From Trichoplax sp. H2 (lineage: Eukaryota > Placozoa > Uniplacotomia > Trichoplacea), in the NCBI GenBank assembly GCA_003344405.1, contig NOWV01000204.1:1-64000 (forward strand): a DNA stretch of 64,000 nucleotides, in the 5' to 3' direction. Positions 62,184-64,000 of the stretch are shown piece after piece. Position 1 is the stretch's first letter. Each line of letters opens with the position of its first letter. The position numbers and the translations under genes are program-made. Under the pieces are notes generated by a model. That model was not told the DNA's origin and did not search any database. It was given only the letters and a program-made list of their open reading frames with translations.

Positions 62184-64000
62184 CTGATTATTTAAAAGCA
62201 AAGCATTATTAATATTCATGAATATGAGCATTATAGTATATCCTATTCTTCATTACAACAGTTATTATTACTGGATTACAGTTTCAGGATGCAAGTCATG
62301 GAGGTACTCACTGCATATAATGTTTTATGATTAAAATATGGATACATTACTTTACCGATCTGACCGATTAATGCACGTAAATGCATCCTAAGTGAAACAT
62401 CACGAGTATCTAAGTGAGATGATCTATTGTCATAATGAAAGGAAAAGTGTCTACAATGTCTACTTTAGAGTGTTATGTACAGTATCTATCATATATATTG
62501 CAAGACAGCAGGAAGATGCAATTTGCCAGCCTTCAAAAGTAATCCAACATTGAAATGAATAGCTCAGGAGTACGTAGAAATATCAAAATTAAATTATTCT
62601 TCAGTTAACTGTCAAGCTTCCAGTAAGAATGGTAGCTTTTTTCCTTGTTGCTATAGCAATACGTATGTCAGCATCATGGAAATAGACTTATAATAAATGA
62701 CAGCCTATTCATACGTGTATAATTAAACATTTCACCACTGCCATATTATAATGCCATAGAGCAGGTTAATAAATTGAGGCAAATGATCAGAGAAAAAATA
62801 GCTGTCGGAACAACGTCGATGGTACTTGAAATTCTTACTAAATCATTTCTATTCACAACGACTTGGCAATGTAAAGCGGCTATCTTAAATATATCAAATA
62901 TTATTCGTCTAATGGTGTAATAGAATGATATGATTAAACATAAATCAGTAGGCAGAAATAGGCCATTTTTTAATTCTTCGAGTGCCAGTCTATCCTTACG
63001 CGTACAGTATTGAGTATTTCAATGTGTTAATTTTATACACACTATTTTCCAAATCATTCGGAGATGATGATAAATGACTGTTCTCTATAATGATGAAAAT
63101 CTTTTTTAAAAATCCATACAACTAATTTTCTACGATGAAAAAATAAGAGGTGCAATTACTATGCACTTGCACTTGTTACTTCTCATCAATAATATACTCT
63201 TAATTTTCGTCCAAGAACGATCTTATATCTCGTTAACCTTAATTTAATTCCTAGAAATGACTACACTACCAGTTTAAAAGCTATGAATTAAATATTTTAT
63301 TAGGTCTTAATTTTACAGTACAGTATATGCATAGGATAGTCACCGATGATTCCGAGATTTCGAAATAAGTCAAAAAAGGTTAAAAGTCTTGCCATGATGG
63401 AAAGGACGATGAAGAATAATATAAAATCCGTCAATGCTGTCAATCTCAATAGCACAACGATACTTGAAGAGGGTAAACGCAATAGTAATGCTGCGATTGA
63501 TTAATTAATTAATGTACTGTAATTGCTATTATTATCAAGACATTAAGAATGAATCTTATCTTTCTACGAACTTGTAGAATAATGCATAAATACATGATAA
63601 AAGGCTTCGAACATAAAATTTTCAACATTTTTTCAACTGTTATCTTCCTTTATCTTATTCTTGGTAACGAATGATTATTGGCAATTGGAAATATCAATGA
63701 TAACATAATTGTAATCATCCTGAACATTAATTTTTACTAGATAGTATGATTGTACTGTTACAGAGGGAACATCAAGTTGGATAAACAGCAATAGGGTGAT
63801 CAAGAGCTGGAGAAAAGTTACCTGATGAATTGGAAAAGATGTAAGCATTTACTCTTCCAGGAAGTTGAATTAGTAGCAACTAAGATACGATGACAGTATA
63901 CTGGACTAATTATAGTGTTTGCGTTGGTCATAGCGAGACCATATGCTTTCCCAATGCAATTATCATCTATATGCAAGCATAGCTGTGGAATCCATGCTGT
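62184..64000. other. Probably a dystrophin intron, no exon recognised
   Basis: The most upstream dystrophin exon seen (62183-61975) starts in phase 1 and is spectrin-repeat sequence, so the gene must continue to the right. No spectrin-like exon was found in this 1.8 kb. It is therefore most simply a long intron, or upstream sequence in which small exons were missed. Confidence 0.5.

Overview
This is a 64 kb piece of an AT-r‌ich, intron-dense animal genome. The genes are split into many small exons (22 to 380 nt) separated mostly by short introns. The gene set is metazoan: dystrophin, a diaphanous formin, PLK4, a death-domain protein, TDRD3 and FANCB. Compact genes, very high similarity to vertebrate exons and conserved exon structure suggest an early-branching animal. 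A placozoan (Trichoplax/Hoilungia-like) is my best guess, but that is an inference and not shown by a marker gene.

Layout. 1-2595 (+): last two exons of a death-domain protein. 2596-8958: no gene I can support, but a three-unit tandem repeat at 5361-6290. 8959-12064 (+): mitochondrial Hsp40 (DNAJA3/Tid1). 14240-23042 (-): a complete 31-exon diaphanous-related formin, with two introns that only make sense as minor-spliceosome AT-AC introns. 23043-26319: divergent upstream region holding a five-copy satellite and a palindromic GTAC-rich block. 26320-29892 (+): a TDRD3 homologue ending in a tandem array of near-identical exons. 30935-34714 (-): a complete 11-exon FANCB homologue. 34715-39729: a six-copy 190-210 bp tandem repeat and no supported gene. 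39730-43428 (+): PLK4 without a recognisable third polo box. 45089-50973 (-): soluble epoxide hydrolase (EPHX2-like) with a degenerate phosphatase domain. 53593-62183 (-): the 3' 32 exons of dystrophin/utrophin, which runs off the right edge.

Most gene models were checked by splice phase: every listed internal exon joins its neighbours in frame. The exceptions are stated in the entries: missing first exons of DNAJA3, TDRD3, PLK4 and EPHX2, one unresolved EPHX2 exon, and one uncertain acceptor in the formin. The genes do not form a pathway. PLK4 (centriole duplication), the formin (actin) and dystrophin (membrane-cytoskeleton link) are cytoskeletal. FANCB and TDRD3 belong to DNA repair and RNA/topoisomerase scaffolding. 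Neighbouring genes are often head-to-head or tail-to-tail. All product names are from recognising protein families by eye; no database search was run.
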